64,000 nt of DNA from Segniliparus sp051660745 (GTDB lineage: Bacteria; Actinomycetota; Actinomycetes; Mycobacteriales; Mycobacteriaceae): assembly GCF_051660745.1 (NCBI RefSeq), contig NZ_JBOFQF010000028.1:62001-126000 (forward strand). The letters run 5' to 3'. Positions 1 through 9,185 of the stretch are shown piece after piece (positions within the stretch are counted from its first letter, which is position 1; each line of letters begins with the position of its first letter). The notes below the pieces were generated by a model. That model saw only the letters and a program-made list of their open reading frames with translations. It did not search any database and was not told the origin of the DNA. The position numbers and the translations under genes were made by a program.

Positions 1-141
1 GAGCGGGTCAACGAGCTGCTCGGCGAGAGCTGGCAGGACATGGACCGGCTGTTGGACGTGCAATTGGCGCTCAAGCTTTGGAAGGTGCGCACGACGCTCT
101 TGGCGCGCAAAGCGGATGGGCCTCAGTCTGCGGCAGAGTGA
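1..141 (+). CDS. PucR/CdaR-type transcriptional regulator, C-terminal fragment
   Basis: Only the last 46 residues are inside the window; the reading frame is open from base 1 and ends at TGA 139-141. The stretch RVNELLGESWQDMDRLLDVQ followed by LALKLW resembles the end of the PucR C-terminal helix-turn-helix domain, where an R-x-x-RIEELLG helix is followed by a conserved L-x-LAL-x-L helix. Proteins of this family are one-domain or multi-domain DNA-binding regulators. It lies upstream of the Mce operon in the same direction, so a regulatory link is possible but not shown. The assignment rests on a short tail only. Confidence 0.55.
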   Translation, partial: ERVNELLGESWQDMDRLLDVQLALKLWKVRTTLLARKADGPQSAAE

Positions 142-189
142 GGCCGAGCAGGCTTGCGGGGGCGATCATGGCCCCTGCGACCATGGCGC

Positions 190-219
190 TTGAACGTGAC
201 GATGCGCACATAGTATGCT
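190..219 (+). promoter_or_regulatory. Candidate sigma-A-like promoter of the small secreted gene
   Basis: TTGAAC at 190-195 and TATGCT at 214-219 are separated by 18 nt. The start codon it would serve is at 261, preceded by a purine-rich ribosome site (AGGGAGAGGA), so this transcript would have a leader of about 35 nt. Confidence 0.45.
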
Positions 220-260
220 TTCCCGGTCAATTAAAAACGAACGAGCGACGAGGGAGAGGA

Positions 261-719
261 ATGCGAGACCACTTGCGACGTGTTGTCGCCCTGGCGGCGG
301 CATCGATGCTTGGCTTGACGGCGTTGAGCCCTCAGGCCTTGGCCGCGCCCGCGCCCGACCTTACGCTCGAATGGGCCCCGGACAACCACTGCGACACGTT
401 CTACGCGCCGATCAGGGTCGTCGACGGCTTCCTGGAGTGGGGCGCCAAGCAGACATGTCGCGGAGCCTCTGTGTTCACGCAGTACCTGCGGGTGGAGCTG
501 CACCGAGAGCTGTACCTCTCCGGGGCTTATTACAACGTCTACCTCGCGAACAGCCCGCTCGAACAGCGATTCGGCAAGACGTCTGTGTTCGACCAGACCA
601 GAAGGTGCAAGAGCGAGGCCGTGCGCACGTACCACATGCTGGTCTGGGCGTTCGCGGACGACGAGCGCCAACGGACGTACGGCGAGTCTGAAACCGTGGA
701 CTTGCCATGCGAGCTGTGA
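261..719 (+). CDS. Small secreted protein of unknown function
   Basis: 152 residues. The ATG at 261 is chosen because AGGGAGAGGA lies directly upstream and because the protein then begins with a typical signal peptide (basic MRDHLRR, hydrophobic stretch, cleavage near ALAAPAPD). The mature part of about 120 residues has four cysteines, suggesting disulfides outside the cytoplasm. I do not recognise the family. It sits between the regulator fragment and the first Mce permease gene, 115 nt upstream of the latter and in the same direction. It could be co-regulated with the operon, but no sequence evidence proves this. Confidence 0.7.
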   Translation: MRDHLRRVVALAAASMLGLTALSPQALAAPAPDLTLEWAPDNHCDTFYAPIRVVDGFLEWGAKQTCRGASVFTQYLRVELHRELYLSGAYYNVYLANSPLEQRFGKTSVFDQTRRCKSEAVRTYHMLVWAFADDERQRTYGESETVDLPCEL

Positions 720-834
720 GGACGGGGCGTGCGGGCGCGCCGATGACAACTGTTGGGCAACACGCTGATAACGTTTCGACCGTGATTGCGCCCACAGGTC
801 TCTGCACCCGCTCCCCTGGGGAGACCGCGCGACG

Positions 835-1680
835 ATGACGACAGCAACGCACAAGGCCGCCCGGCCTTCGATCGTGGAGCGACTGGTCTCCTACCTGTTC
901 GACACCGTGATCACCAGCCTGCGCACGCTCGGCCGGTGGTTCATGCTCGCCTTCGGGGCCTTCCGCTATCTGATCGGGGACACGATCCGGTTCCGCCACC
1001 CCTGGAAAGAGACCATCCACCAGTGCTGGTTCATCACCAGCGTCACGGCGGTGCCCGCGCTCTTGGTCTCGGTCCCGTTCGGCATCATCGTCATGATCCA
1101 GGTCGGGAACCTCACGCAGCAGATCGGCGCGGCCTCGCTCACCGGAGCCGCGGGCGGCCTCGGCGTCATCCGGCAGGGGGCCCCGATCGTCGCGGCCCTC
1201 CTGCTCGGCGGCGCGGCGGGCTCGGCCATCGCGGCGGACCTCGGCGCTCGGACGATCCGCGAAGAGATCGACGCGATGCGGGTGATCGGGATCAATCCGA
1301 CGCAGCGCCTTGTCGCGCCGAGGCTCGCGGCCATGCTCTTCGTCTCGCCGTTGCTCTGCGTGTTCATCGTGTTCGTCACGATGACCGCGGGCTACGTCCT
1401 CGCGGTGATGTACCAGGACGTGACGCCGGGGAGCTACCTCGCCTCTTTCGGAGCCTTCGCGAAGCTCTCGGACGTCTACGTCGCGGTCGGCAAGTCCGTC
1501 TTCTTCGGCATCGTGGTGGTCGTCATCGCGTGCCAGCGCGGGCTGGAGACGAAGTTCGGCCCGAGGGGGGTGGCCGAGTCGGTGAACGCCTCGGTGGTGC
1601 TCGGCGTGCTCTCCACCTTCGTGCTCAATGTCGTCGTCACGCAGATCGTGGGCCTCTTCGTCCCGGAGCAGGTGATTTGA
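835..1680 (+). CDS. yrbEA: YrbE/MlaE-family permease of the Mce transporter, subunit A
   Basis: 281 residues, the normal size for a YrbE/MlaE permease. It has several hydrophobic segments and the conserved family signature EEIDAMRVIGINPTQRLVAPR-like cytoplasmic helix around residues 142-162. In actinobacteria two YrbE proteins form the inner-membrane channel of an ABC-type Mce importer of lipids or sterols, with the MceG ATPase encoded elsewhere. The stop codon is separated from the next permease gene by a single base, so translation is probably coupled. It is the first gene of an operon reaching at least to position 9128. Confidence 0.95.
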   Translation: MTTATHKAARPSIVERLVSYLFDTVITSLRTLGRWFMLAFGAFRYLIGDTIRFRHPWKETIHQCWFITSVTAVPALLVSVPFGIIVMIQVGNLTQQIGAASLTGAAGGLGVIRQGAPIVAALLLGGAAGSAIAADLGARTIREEIDAMRVIGINPTQRLVAPRLAAMLFVSPLLCVFIVFVTMTAGYVLAVMYQDVTPGSYLASFGAFAKLSDVYVAVGKSVFFGIVVVVIACQRGLETKFGPRGVAESVNASVVLGVLSTFVLNVVVTQIVGLFVPEQVI

Positions 1681-1681
1681 G

Positions 1682-2554
1682 ATGACTGCTCCAGCGAGGT
1701 ACTACCCGCCGCTCGTCGCCCCGGTCTTGCGGGGCGTCAAAGCGGTCGTCGGTGTGCCGCTCGGGTTTCTCGAGCAGATGGGTCACGTGCTCACATTCTG
1801 CGGCTTGGTGCTCGGGGCCGTTCCTCACACGTTCCGGGCCTACGGGCGCCAGATCCGCGAGACGCTCATCGACCTCACCTGGGGCAACGGCCGCATCATC
1901 GTCGGCGGCGGCACCTTGTCCGTGCTCGCCGTGCTCGGCATGTCGATCGGCGGCGTCATCGGTCTTGAGGCCTACAACGCCTTGTCCATCGTCAACCTCG
2001 GCCCGCTCACGGGGTTCATCTCGGCGTACGGCATGACCAGGGAGTTCGGGCCGTTGGCCGCCGCGCTCGGCTTCGCCGCCCAGGCGGGCTGCCGTATCAC
2101 GGCGGAGATCGGCGCCATGCGGATCGCGGAAGAGATCGACGCCTTGGAGGCCACGGGCATCCGGTCCATCCCCTTCGTCGTCACGACCCGCGTGATCGCC
2201 GGTGTCGCCGTCATCCTCCCGGTGTACCTCTTGACCCTCATCCTCGGCTACGAGGCATGCTCGCTCGTGGTGAACCTGCTGCACAACCAGTCCGCAGGCA
2301 CCTACGATTACTACTTCCTGCGCTTCCTCGTCCCGCACGACGTGGTGTTGTCCCTGGTCAAAACGGCGATCTTCATCGTCGTCGTGGTCATCATCCACGG
2401 CTACCAGGGCTACTACGCCTCGGGCGGCCCCGAGGGGGTCGGCCTCGCCTCCGGGCGGGCCATCCGCTCCAGCATCGTCATCGTCGTCATTTTGAACATG
2501 CTCTTGACCCTGCTCTTCTGGGGCCGAGAGACCGGCGTCAGGATATCGGGGTAG
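1682..2554 (+). CDS. yrbEB: YrbE/MlaE-family permease of the Mce transporter, subunit B
   Basis: 290 residues and paralogous to the preceding gene. The MlaE motif reads EEIDALEATGIRSIPFVVTT near residues 150-170. Hydrophobic segments follow at the expected spacing (GLVLGAVPH, VLAVLGMSIGGVIGL, VILPVYLLTLILGY, IFIVVVVIIHGY, IVIVVILNMLLTLLF). It would pair with YrbEA to form the membrane channel. Four bases separate its stop from the mceA start. Confidence 0.95.
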   Translation: MTAPARYYPPLVAPVLRGVKAVVGVPLGFLEQMGHVLTFCGLVLGAVPHTFRAYGRQIRETLIDLTWGNGRIIVGGGTLSVLAVLGMSIGGVIGLEAYNALSIVNLGPLTGFISAYGMTREFGPLAAALGFAAQAGCRITAEIGAMRIAEEIDALEATGIRSIPFVVTTRVIAGVAVILPVYLLTLILGYEACSLVVNLLHNQSAGTYDYYFLRFLVPHDVVLSLVKTAIFIVVVVIIHGYQGYYASGGPEGVGLASGRAIRSSIVIVVILNMLLTLLFWGRETGVRISG

Positions 2555-2558
2555 CGCG

Positions 2559-3866
2559 ATGGCTGTTTTCCAAGACCTTTCCGGACGCGCCGCGGGCAAG
2601 AAGTCGTTGCGGTGGCGCGGTGTGATCGTCGCGCTGGCCGCGACCCTGGTGTTCATCGTCGCGCGGAGCTTCTACGCGGGCACGTACACCCCGTCCTTCA
2701 AGATCGACATCGACGCGACGAGCATCGGAGAAGGCTTGGCCGAGGGCGCGGACGTGAAGTACCGGGGCCTGGTGATCGGCAAGGTCGAGTCCATCAACAT
2801 GCAGACCAACCGCAAGCAGGTGATCAGGCTCTCGCTCGACCCGAAGCAGGCGCATGCGCTGCGCGGCATCGCGAGCGCGAAGTACCAGTCGAGCAATATT
2901 TTCGGGGCTCCCGCCATCGAGCTGCTGTCGGGCAACGACAACACCCCGCTGCGGGAGAACACCACGGTGAAGATCGACTCCAGCGGCAAGGTCGCGTCGA
3001 TCACCAGCGCGCTGCGGCAAATCGCGTCGCTGACCACGCTGCTGGGCACGGACAAAGTCCAGCGCCTCTTGCGGCTGGTGACGCAGAACGGCGACATCCT
3101 CGCCAGCGTGGTGCAAGAGGGGTTCAGCTTCGGGAAGATCTACGCGGACAATCTGCGCAAGCCGGTGATCGCCCTGATCCAGGACGCCACGCCGCTGGCC
3201 AACGGGTTCAGCCTGGTGATCGGTCCCGCCGTTCGAGAGCTCGAGGCGTTGTACGACCACTCGGAGTTCTTGGCCATCCCGGAGAGCAGGGACGCCACCA
3301 TCGAGGCGACGCAGAACCACCGGGTGATGATCTTCGACGAGCTCGGAGCCACGCTCAACCACATCAATCCCGACGGCGTGGACAGCCTCGGCTTCCTCAT
3401 CGACATCGGCCACCCGCTGTTCATGTCGGCGGGCTCGGCGGCTTCGGCATGGGGGAACCTGGAGACCTTCATCAACCGGGTCGAAGACGCGATGCCCTCG
3501 ATCGACGGCAAGGTCAAGCTCCGCCTCGAAGTGCTCCTCCCCGCCTCGCGCGCGCTGCCGCAGCCGGACGAGTCCGACGGGCAGGAGCCGCAATCCGGGC
3601 AGGGCGGGCAAAGCCAGCGCCAGCTCACTCCGCAGCAACAGCAGCAGGTCCAAGAGCTGCAAACCCAGCTCTTGGGCAGGGTGCCCCAGCAACTGGCGCA
3701 ACAGCAGGCCCAGCCGCAGCAGGCACAACAGGCCCAGCCGCAGCAGGCGCAGTCGCCGACCGCGCCGCAGCAACAGCCCGGCCCCGGGCAGCAGACACAG
3801 CCGCAGCAGGCGGGGAGCGACTTCGCGACGATCCCGACCCAGAACTCTGAAGGAGGTCCGCGATGA
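2559..3866 (+). CDS. mceA: MceA, Mce-family substrate-binding protein with a glutamine-rich tail
   Basis: 435 residues. A single N-terminal membrane anchor (about residues 24-42) precedes the MlaD/MCE domain, which begins with TPSFKIDIDATSIGEGL and contains VKYRGLVIGKVESI. The long helical Mce region follows. After about residue 330 the protein turns into a low-complexity Gln/Pro/Ala tail with repeated QPQQAQ units and runs of five glutamines, unusual in length for MceA. The start overlaps no neighbour; the stop overlaps the mceB start as ATGA. Mce proteins are thought to form the periplasmic tunnel that passes lipids to YrbE. Confidence 0.93.
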   Translation: MAVFQDLSGRAAGKKSLRWRGVIVALAATLVFIVARSFYAGTYTPSFKIDIDATSIGEGLAEGADVKYRGLVIGKVESINMQTNRKQVIRLSLDPKQAHALRGIASAKYQSSNIFGAPAIELLSGNDNTPLRENTTVKIDSSGKVASITSALRQIASLTTLLGTDKVQRLLRLVTQNGDILASVVQEGFSFGKIYADNLRKPVIALIQDATPLANGFSLVIGPAVRELEALYDHSEFLAIPESRDATIEATQNHRVMIFDELGATLNHINPDGVDSLGFLIDIGHPLFMSAGSAASAWGNLETFINRVEDAMPSIDGKVKLRLEVLLPASRALPQPDESDGQEPQSGQGGQSQRQLTPQQQQQVQELQTQLLGRVPQQLAQQQAQPQQAQQAQPQQAQSPTAPQQQPGPGQQTQPQQAGSDFATIPTQNSEGGPR

Positions 3867-4951
3867 AAGTAGGAGTAGCGCTCCTCAAGTTCCTGGTCTT
3901 CGTCGGCATCGTCGTCGTCTGCGGCTCGATCATGTTCCGGGTCCTCACCAGCCCGATCAAAGACGCGACGGCAAAATACACCGCCGTCTTCAACGATGTC
4001 TCGAGCCTGCGGGAGAACAGCGACGTCCGCATGTCCGGCGTCCTCGTCGGCAAGGTCGCCAGGGTGGAGCCGGTGGTGGACGGGGCCGATCCGGACAATC
4101 CGGACACGGCCCACGCGCATGTCGTCTTCACCTTGGACAAGAAATACTCGATCTACCGGAACACGCGGCTCGCGGTCCGTTACGAGAACCTCCTCGGCGT
4201 CAGATACCTGGAGATCATCCCTTCGGAGCAGCCGGGGACGCAGAAGATGTCGCCGAGCTCGGTGATCCGCCTCGACCAGACGGTCTCGTCCTTCGACGTC
4301 TCGACGCTGTTCAACGGGCTGAAGCCGATTTTCGAGGAAGTCGACCCGGAGAACCTCAACAAGTTCACCGAGGACCTCTTGCTCCTCATCCAGGGCGACA
4401 CCACGAACCTCGGCGAGGTCCTGAACGAGATCAAGACGCTCTCCCTCTTCGCGCAGAGCCGGGACGAGCTCTTCAAGGCCCTCTTCGACCAAGTGTCGAA
4501 GATCTCCGAGGTGCTCCCGGGGAAATCGCGGATGATCCTCGACCTGCTGCAGCGCTACAGCGATTTCTTCATGGGGTTCATCGACCAAAGCGACGTGATC
4601 GACAAGACGCTCAGCATGACGTTGCGCGCGGAGCACACGCTTTTGCCGCTGCTCTCCGAGTTGGAGGCGGCATACGACGAGCTGTACGGGCCGGTTGACG
4701 CGTTCCTGTTCCGAGTGCTGCCGCAGCTCGGCCCGATCGCGAACATGTTCGCGATCGCTCCGGAGCTGATCCCCGCGCCGTACGAGTCCGCGCAGGTCGG
4801 CACCGACCACCAGTCGAGGCTCGCGAGCATGTTGGTGGGCGACTACCAGGTTCGGCCCGCTGAAAACGATCGCGCGGTCTGCAAGCCGAAGACGATCGTG
4901 AGCCCGGTGGGGACCATGGTCTTCTCGGGCGAAGTGGAGGATTGCGAATGA
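3863..4951 (+). CDS. mceB: MceB, Mce-family protein
   Basis: 362 residues. AGGAGG at 3851-3856 sits 6 nt before the ATG, which overlaps the mceA stop (ATGA). An N-terminal membrane segment (LLKFLVFVGIVVVCGSIMF) leads to the MCE domain with YTAVFNDVSSLRENSDVRMSG and VLVGKVARVE. The remainder is the helical Mce tail ending in the segment MVFSGEVEDCE. The stop overlaps the mceC start as ATGA, continuing the coupled operon. Confidence 0.93.
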   Translation: MKVGVALLKFLVFVGIVVVCGSIMFRVLTSPIKDATAKYTAVFNDVSSLRENSDVRMSGVLVGKVARVEPVVDGADPDNPDTAHAHVVFTLDKKYSIYRNTRLAVRYENLLGVRYLEIIPSEQPGTQKMSPSSVIRLDQTVSSFDVSTLFNGLKPIFEEVDPENLNKFTEDLLLLIQGDTTNLGEVLNEIKTLSLFAQSRDELFKALFDQVSKISEVLPGKSRMILDLLQRYSDFFMGFIDQSDVIDKTLSMTLRAEHTLLPLLSELEAAYDELYGPVDAFLFRVLPQLGPIANMFAIAPELIPAPYESAQVGTDHQSRLASMLVGDYQVRPAENDRAVCKPKTIVSPVGTMVFSGEVEDCE

Positions 4952-5991
4952 GCAACATCGGCAAGGTCCGCAGCGAGGAGTCGGAGCGCCGCTTCCAGCT
5001 CGTCTTGGGCATTTTCTCCGCGTTCATCGTCACCGTCATCCTCGCGGGGACCGCGCTCGTCTACTTCTTCCCGTTCGGAGTCCGGGAGTACCGGGTCAAC
5101 CAGTACGTCACTGCGGGCCTGAAGGCGAGCGACTCCGTTCGGCTCGCGGGCATCGACGTCGGCCAAGTGCGGAGCGTGGGCCTCGAAGGCGACCATGTGC
5201 TGGTGAAGTTCGAGATCCGCGACGACATCCGGGTCGGCGACCAGTCCGCGACAGAGGTCAAACTCCTCACCCCGGTCGGCGGGCACTACCTCGAGCTGCG
5301 GCTCAAAGGCAAAGAGCCGCTCGGCGACCGGCCCATCCCGCTCGAGCGCAGCCACAGCCCGTTCGACGAGTTCGGCGACAACAAGCCCCAGGACCCGCTT
5401 TCGGAGCGCAAGCCATGGGAGGTGCTCGACGCCGTCGGCGCGGCCACTGACCAGTTCAAGCAGATCAACGTCGGCAACCTGCACAAGATCCTCGACATCT
5501 TGACGAAAGCCTTGGACAGCCAGCCCGACGTCATCCGAGTCACGATCGACGCCTTCGCGAAGATCATCGACCTCCTCGTCTCCCGCGAGGACCAGCTCCG
5601 GCAGGCGGTCGGCGTGGTCCACGAGTACCTCAAAGAGTTCGGCTTGGAGAAGGACATGCTGCGCGACACCTTGCACAAGCTGGCGCGCACCGCAGTGGTC
5701 TTCAACAAGTGGAAGACCGACTTCCCCGAGCTGCTCACCCAGTTCGGCTGGCTCATCAAATTCCTCCAGCGCCCGGTGTTCGCGGTGGAGAACCGGCTGG
5801 CGACGCCCATCGGGGACATCGAGGACTTGTTGGAGAACTTGGTCCGGCACCCGGACAACCCCATCGACACCATCAACCAGATCATCGATTCGATTTTCCG
5901 AGGAGTCGGGGTGCTCTACGACCACGAGCCGCGCCGCGTCGGCCCGGAGAACCGCAACGCTTGCATCCGCGCCGGACGGGAGGATTGCTGA
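4948..5991 (+). CDS. mceC: MceC, Mce-family protein
   Basis: 347 residues from the ATG at 4948, chosen over an in-frame TTG two codons upstream because it gives the ATGA overlap with mceB and follows GTGGAGGAT. Membrane anchor around residues 17-40 (LGIFSAFIVTVILAGTALVYF), then the MCE domain with VRLAGIDVGQVRSVGLEG. Long amphipathic helices follow. The final stop shares a base with the mceD start (TGATG). Role as for the other Mce subunits: part of the cell-envelope lipid channel. Confidence 0.93.
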   Translation: MSNIGKVRSEESERRFQLVLGIFSAFIVTVILAGTALVYFFPFGVREYRVNQYVTAGLKASDSVRLAGIDVGQVRSVGLEGDHVLVKFEIRDDIRVGDQSATEVKLLTPVGGHYLELRLKGKEPLGDRPIPLERSHSPFDEFGDNKPQDPLSERKPWEVLDAVGAATDQFKQINVGNLHKILDILTKALDSQPDVIRVTIDAFAKIIDLLVSREDQLRQAVGVVHEYLKEFGLEKDMLRDTLHKLARTAVVFNKWKTDFPELLTQFGWLIKFLQRPVFAVENRLATPIGDIEDLLENLVRHPDNPIDTINQIIDSIFRGVGVLYDHEPRRVGPENRNACIRAGREDC

Positions 5992-7118
5992 TGAGGTCTC
6001 TGCGCAACGCTGTCGTGGTGGTGCTCGCCATCGCCGTCCTCGCCGGGCTCGGCTTGGGCGGGAACTGGCTGTACCACGAGAAGCTCTTCCCCAAGCGGAC
6101 GATTTGCGCGACGTTCCGAGACGGCTTCGGCCTCTATCCCGGCAACAACGTCTCGCTGCTCGGCGTCGACGTCGGGAAGGTCGCCTCCGTCAAGCCGGAG
6201 GGCAACGTCGTCAAAGTCTCCATCGAGCTGCCGCACGATCTCGACCTGCCCGCCGACGTGAAGGCGCTCACGAGTGGAAACTCGGTGGTCACCGACATGC
6301 GGGTGGAGCTGACCAAGGCCTACCACGACGGGCCGAAGTTCACCGGCGAGCACTGCTTGGAGGCGAAGAACGGCGACACGAAGACTCCGGTCCCGCCGAG
6401 CGAGACGCTGGAGACGCTTTCGACCTTCATCGACGGACTGACCGGCAACGCCGATCCGAACCAAGCGGTCGGAGAGATCGCGACGCTTTTGCGCCGGGTG
6501 CAGGAGTCCATCGCCGGGAAGGGCCAGGAGATCAACGACGTCTTCCGGAAGTCGATGCGCCTGTTCAACACCGACGTGTTCCCCGAACCGTTGCTCGTCG
6601 ACCTGATCGAGAGCACAGACTTGCTCTTGCGCGAGCTCAACACGACGAACAAGATCGACATCCAGACCTTGGAAGACAACATGGTGGGGTCCATCGAGTA
6701 CCTGACCATGTGGCAGGCGACCTTCTCGAAGGCCATTTACGCGGACGCGCAGCTCCTCACGAGCTTGAGCTACTCCGTGCAGCGGCTCGAACCCATGCTC
6801 GGCAGGTTGTTGCAGCTCTTGCTGCCCGCGCTGCACCAGCTGATGACGGCCCTCACCAACAGCATCGACATCCTCGAACAGATCCCGGCCCTGCTCAACA
6901 ACTGGCAGGCCGTGTTCGACCCCCGCATCGACCCAGGCGCGCAGAGCTTCGGCCCGGTCACCCTCGACGTCGCGGTCACGGCGGCGAAAGGCACGTGCGA
7001 ATGGTTCAACACCTTCTCGCCCCGGGTCGCGCCGATCTGCCCGTTCGACATGGGCATGGGCACGACGATCGACTGGGGCATGGTCCGGCTGGTGCTCGGA
7101 GAAGGGGGATGGCGTTGA
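5991..7118 (+). CDS. mceD: MceD, Mce-family protein
   Basis: 375 residues from the ATG at 5991, which overlaps the mceC TGA and is preceded by GGACGGGAGGA. The frame stays open far upstream, but those codons lie inside mceC and are not used. Short membrane anchor (VVVVLAIAVLAGLGLGGNWLY), then the MCE domain with GLYPGNNVSLLGVDVGKVASVKPEG. Four cysteines occur in two pairs (TICATF and EHCLE near the N-terminus; GTCEWF and PICPFD near the C-terminus). The stop overlaps the mceE start. Confidence 0.93.
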   Translation: MRSLRNAVVVVLAIAVLAGLGLGGNWLYHEKLFPKRTICATFRDGFGLYPGNNVSLLGVDVGKVASVKPEGNVVKVSIELPHDLDLPADVKALTSGNSVVTDMRVELTKAYHDGPKFTGEHCLEAKNGDTKTPVPPSETLETLSTFIDGLTGNADPNQAVGEIATLLRRVQESIAGKGQEINDVFRKSMRLFNTDVFPEPLLVDLIESTDLLLRELNTTNKIDIQTLEDNMVGSIEYLTMWQATFSKAIYADAQLLTSLSYSVQRLEPMLGRLLQLLLPALHQLMTALTNSIDILEQIPALLNNWQAVFDPRIDPGAQSFGPVTLDVAVTAAKGTCEWFNTFSPRVAPICPFDMGMGTTIDWGMVRLVLGEGGWR

Positions 7119-8164
7119 TGGCGCGCATTGTTCGGCCGTTGCTGATCCTGGTCCTCGGGATGTCCCTCGGGGCTTGCTCGGCGCTCAGTTCGATCGATCC
7201 GGCGAAGATTCCCGTCCCCGGCAACTACATCGTTGGCGGCTACCGGATCAAGGCCGAGTTCAAAAGCGTGCTGAACCTGCCGGACCGGGCAAAAGTCATC
7301 TCCAACGGCGTGCGCATCGGCATCCTGGAGGGCGTCAGCCTCGACCCGGAGACCGGGCACGTGACCACGACGCTGCATCTGCAGCAGGGCGCGATGATCC
7401 CGGCGGACTCGTCGATCCAGATCCGTCAGTCCACGCTGTTCGGCGACACCTTCCTCTCGGTGATCTCGCCGCCGGGGGAGACGACCGACTACCTGCGCGA
7501 GGGCAGCGCCATCGGCATCGACCACACGCTGTCCGGCGAGCAGGTGGAAGACGTGCTGCAAGGCATCTCCGATTTGGTGACCGGCGGCACCATCCAAGAC
7601 ATCAACCGGCTGCAGACGAACGTTCTGCACCAGTTCCCGCAGGATCCGAAAGAGCTGGTGCGGCTGCGCGACACGTTGCTCGGCACGCTGCGCGACCTGG
7701 CCCAGAACACCCCGGCGCTCGACAACCTCCTGCAGAAGCTGCTGAACATCGTCACCCAGCTGGCGGACAACCGCGACATCGTGGACAAGCTGGCCATCTA
7801 CGCGCCGCAGCGGTTCGCGGGCGCGAAGCTCGTCATCGACGAGGTCGCCAAGTTCTTCATCGCGATGGAATTCCCCGCAGAAGGGTTCGGAGATCTCCTG
7901 GTGCCGTTCGCCAGGGACCTGCACGACATGATCGGCGCGGGCAAGATCTTCACGCGCGAGCTCGCCCGTTTCGACCTCACCTTCCCGTACAACCTCGACC
8001 GCCTCAAGGGGTTCCTGGCGTACTACCTGCTGCCGTACTGGATGGGCGGGGAAGAGAACGTGGAGATCGAGCGGTACGTCCCGGACGGCGACCAAGAAGG
8101 GGCCACCGGGCCCATCGCGGACAACGTCATCAACTCGTTGCGGCTGTTGGGAGTGCTGCGGTGA
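7118..8164 (+). CDS. mceE: MceE, Mce-family lipoprotein
   Basis: 348 residues. The ATG at 7118 overlaps the mceD stop (TGATG); an in-frame ATG at 7109 is possible but lies too close to the GGGGG ribosome site. The N-terminus is a lipoprotein signal, LGMSLGAC with Cys20 as the predicted lipidation site, as expected for the MceE position in these operons. The MCE domain contains RAKVISNGVRIGILEGVS. The remaining helical part ends in VINSLRLLGVLR. mceF starts 13 nt further on. Confidence 0.94.
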   Translation: MARIVRPLLILVLGMSLGACSALSSIDPAKIPVPGNYIVGGYRIKAEFKSVLNLPDRAKVISNGVRIGILEGVSLDPETGHVTTTLHLQQGAMIPADSSIQIRQSTLFGDTFLSVISPPGETTDYLREGSAIGIDHTLSGEQVEDVLQGISDLVTGGTIQDINRLQTNVLHQFPQDPKELVRLRDTLLGTLRDLAQNTPALDNLLQKLLNIVTQLADNRDIVDKLAIYAPQRFAGAKLVIDEVAKFFIAMEFPAEGFGDLLVPFARDLHDMIGAGKIFTRELARFDLTFPYNLDRLKGFLAYYLLPYWMGGEENVEIERYVPDGDQEGATGPIADNVINSLRLLGVLR

Positions 8165-8177
8165 AGGAGGTCTCGCA

Positions 8178-9128
8178 ATGAAATTCGGCAGTAGAACCTC
8201 GCTGATCTTGCTCGTGGTGCTCTCGTTGCTCGGTGTCTTCTACCTGGGCCGTTCGGTGCTCGGCGTGAACCCCGCGCAGAAGAACACCCGGTTCCAAGTC
8301 CTGATCCCGAGCTCCGGCGGCCTGTTGGACGATTCCCCGGTGCTCATCAACGGCACGGCGGCGGGCAGAGTGCACGGGATCGCCGTGGTGCCTGGCGGTT
8401 TGCGGGTCGACGGCTCGTTCGACGGCAAGTACACCGTCTCGAAGAAGAGCCTGGTGGTGATCGCGAACCTCTCGATGGCGGGCGAGCAGTACATCAACTT
8501 CATCCAGCCGCCGGGCAACGACGCCCCGTATTTGGAGGACGGGGCGGTGATCGACGACCCTCGGCAGATCCATGTCTCCGCGACGGTCGGCGACGCCCTG
8601 TCGAAGGCCAGCTACATCAGCAGCCAGCTCGACCCCGAGGTCCTCGACGACGTGGCGACGACGACCGACCAGATCTTCCACGGGCTCGACTCCGAGTTCG
8701 AGGAGCTCCGCGAGTTCATCAACCAGGGGGTGCGGCTCAAGGACGAGCACGGGGACGAGCTCGGACGGGTCTTCTCGAACCTCCAGGCCACGCTCGACCT
8801 GCTCAAGCGGTTCAACCCGCAGCTGCCGGTGCTCGCGGAGAAGTTCCAAGGGCTGGTCGGTCCGACGATCGCCCAGCTGGACGCGTTCAAGGCGTTCGGC
8901 GAAGACATGACTCCGGACAAGTGGCAGGCGCTCGAGCGGCTTGTGATGATCCTCGACCGGCATCTCACCGACGTGATCACCGACTCGCACCCTCTGCTCA
9001 TGGCGCTCAAACCGATCTCCGCGTACTTCCGCACCACGTATTTCGACCCCGGCTCGACTATGGACACGCTGCTGAAGATGCTCCCGCAAGACGGGGTGCC
9101 TCGCGTGGTGCTCAACATGGCCGGATAA
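8178..9128 (+). CDS. mceF: MceF, Mce-family protein
   Basis: 316 residues. A strong ribosome site AAGGAGG at 8164-8170 precedes the ATG. One N-terminal membrane segment (SLILLVVLSLLGVFYLG), then an MCE domain with PVLINGTAAGRVHGIAV. It is shorter than many mycobacterial MceF proteins because the C-terminal extension is short. It is the last of the six mce genes; two accessory genes follow in the same direction. Confidence 0.92.
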   Translation: MKFGSRTSLILLVVLSLLGVFYLGRSVLGVNPAQKNTRFQVLIPSSGGLLDDSPVLINGTAAGRVHGIAVVPGGLRVDGSFDGKYTVSKKSLVVIANLSMAGEQYINFIQPPGNDAPYLEDGAVIDDPRQIHVSATVGDALSKASYISSQLDPEVLDDVATTTDQIFHGLDSEFEELREFINQGVRLKDEHGDELGRVFSNLQATLDLLKRFNPQLPVLAEKFQGLVGPTIAQLDAFKAFGEDMTPDKWQALERLVMILDRHLTDVITDSHPLLMALKPISAYFRTTYFDPGSTMDTLLKMLPQDGVPRVVLNMAG

Positions 9129-9185
9129 TTGTTACCGATGCTGGGCTAATTGTTAGCAAGAAAAGTGCAAGGACGAGAGTGACCT

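Noticed and set aside
720..834. Promoter for the mce operon in the gap before yrbEA
   Set aside because: TAACGT near 771 is a possible -10, but no acceptable -35 lies 16-18 nt upstream; too weak to annotate.
3600..3815. CAG-rich tract in mceA considered as a microsatellite or frameshift site
   Set aside because: The frame stays open to a normal stop that overlaps mceB; it is simply codon usage for a Gln-rich tail.
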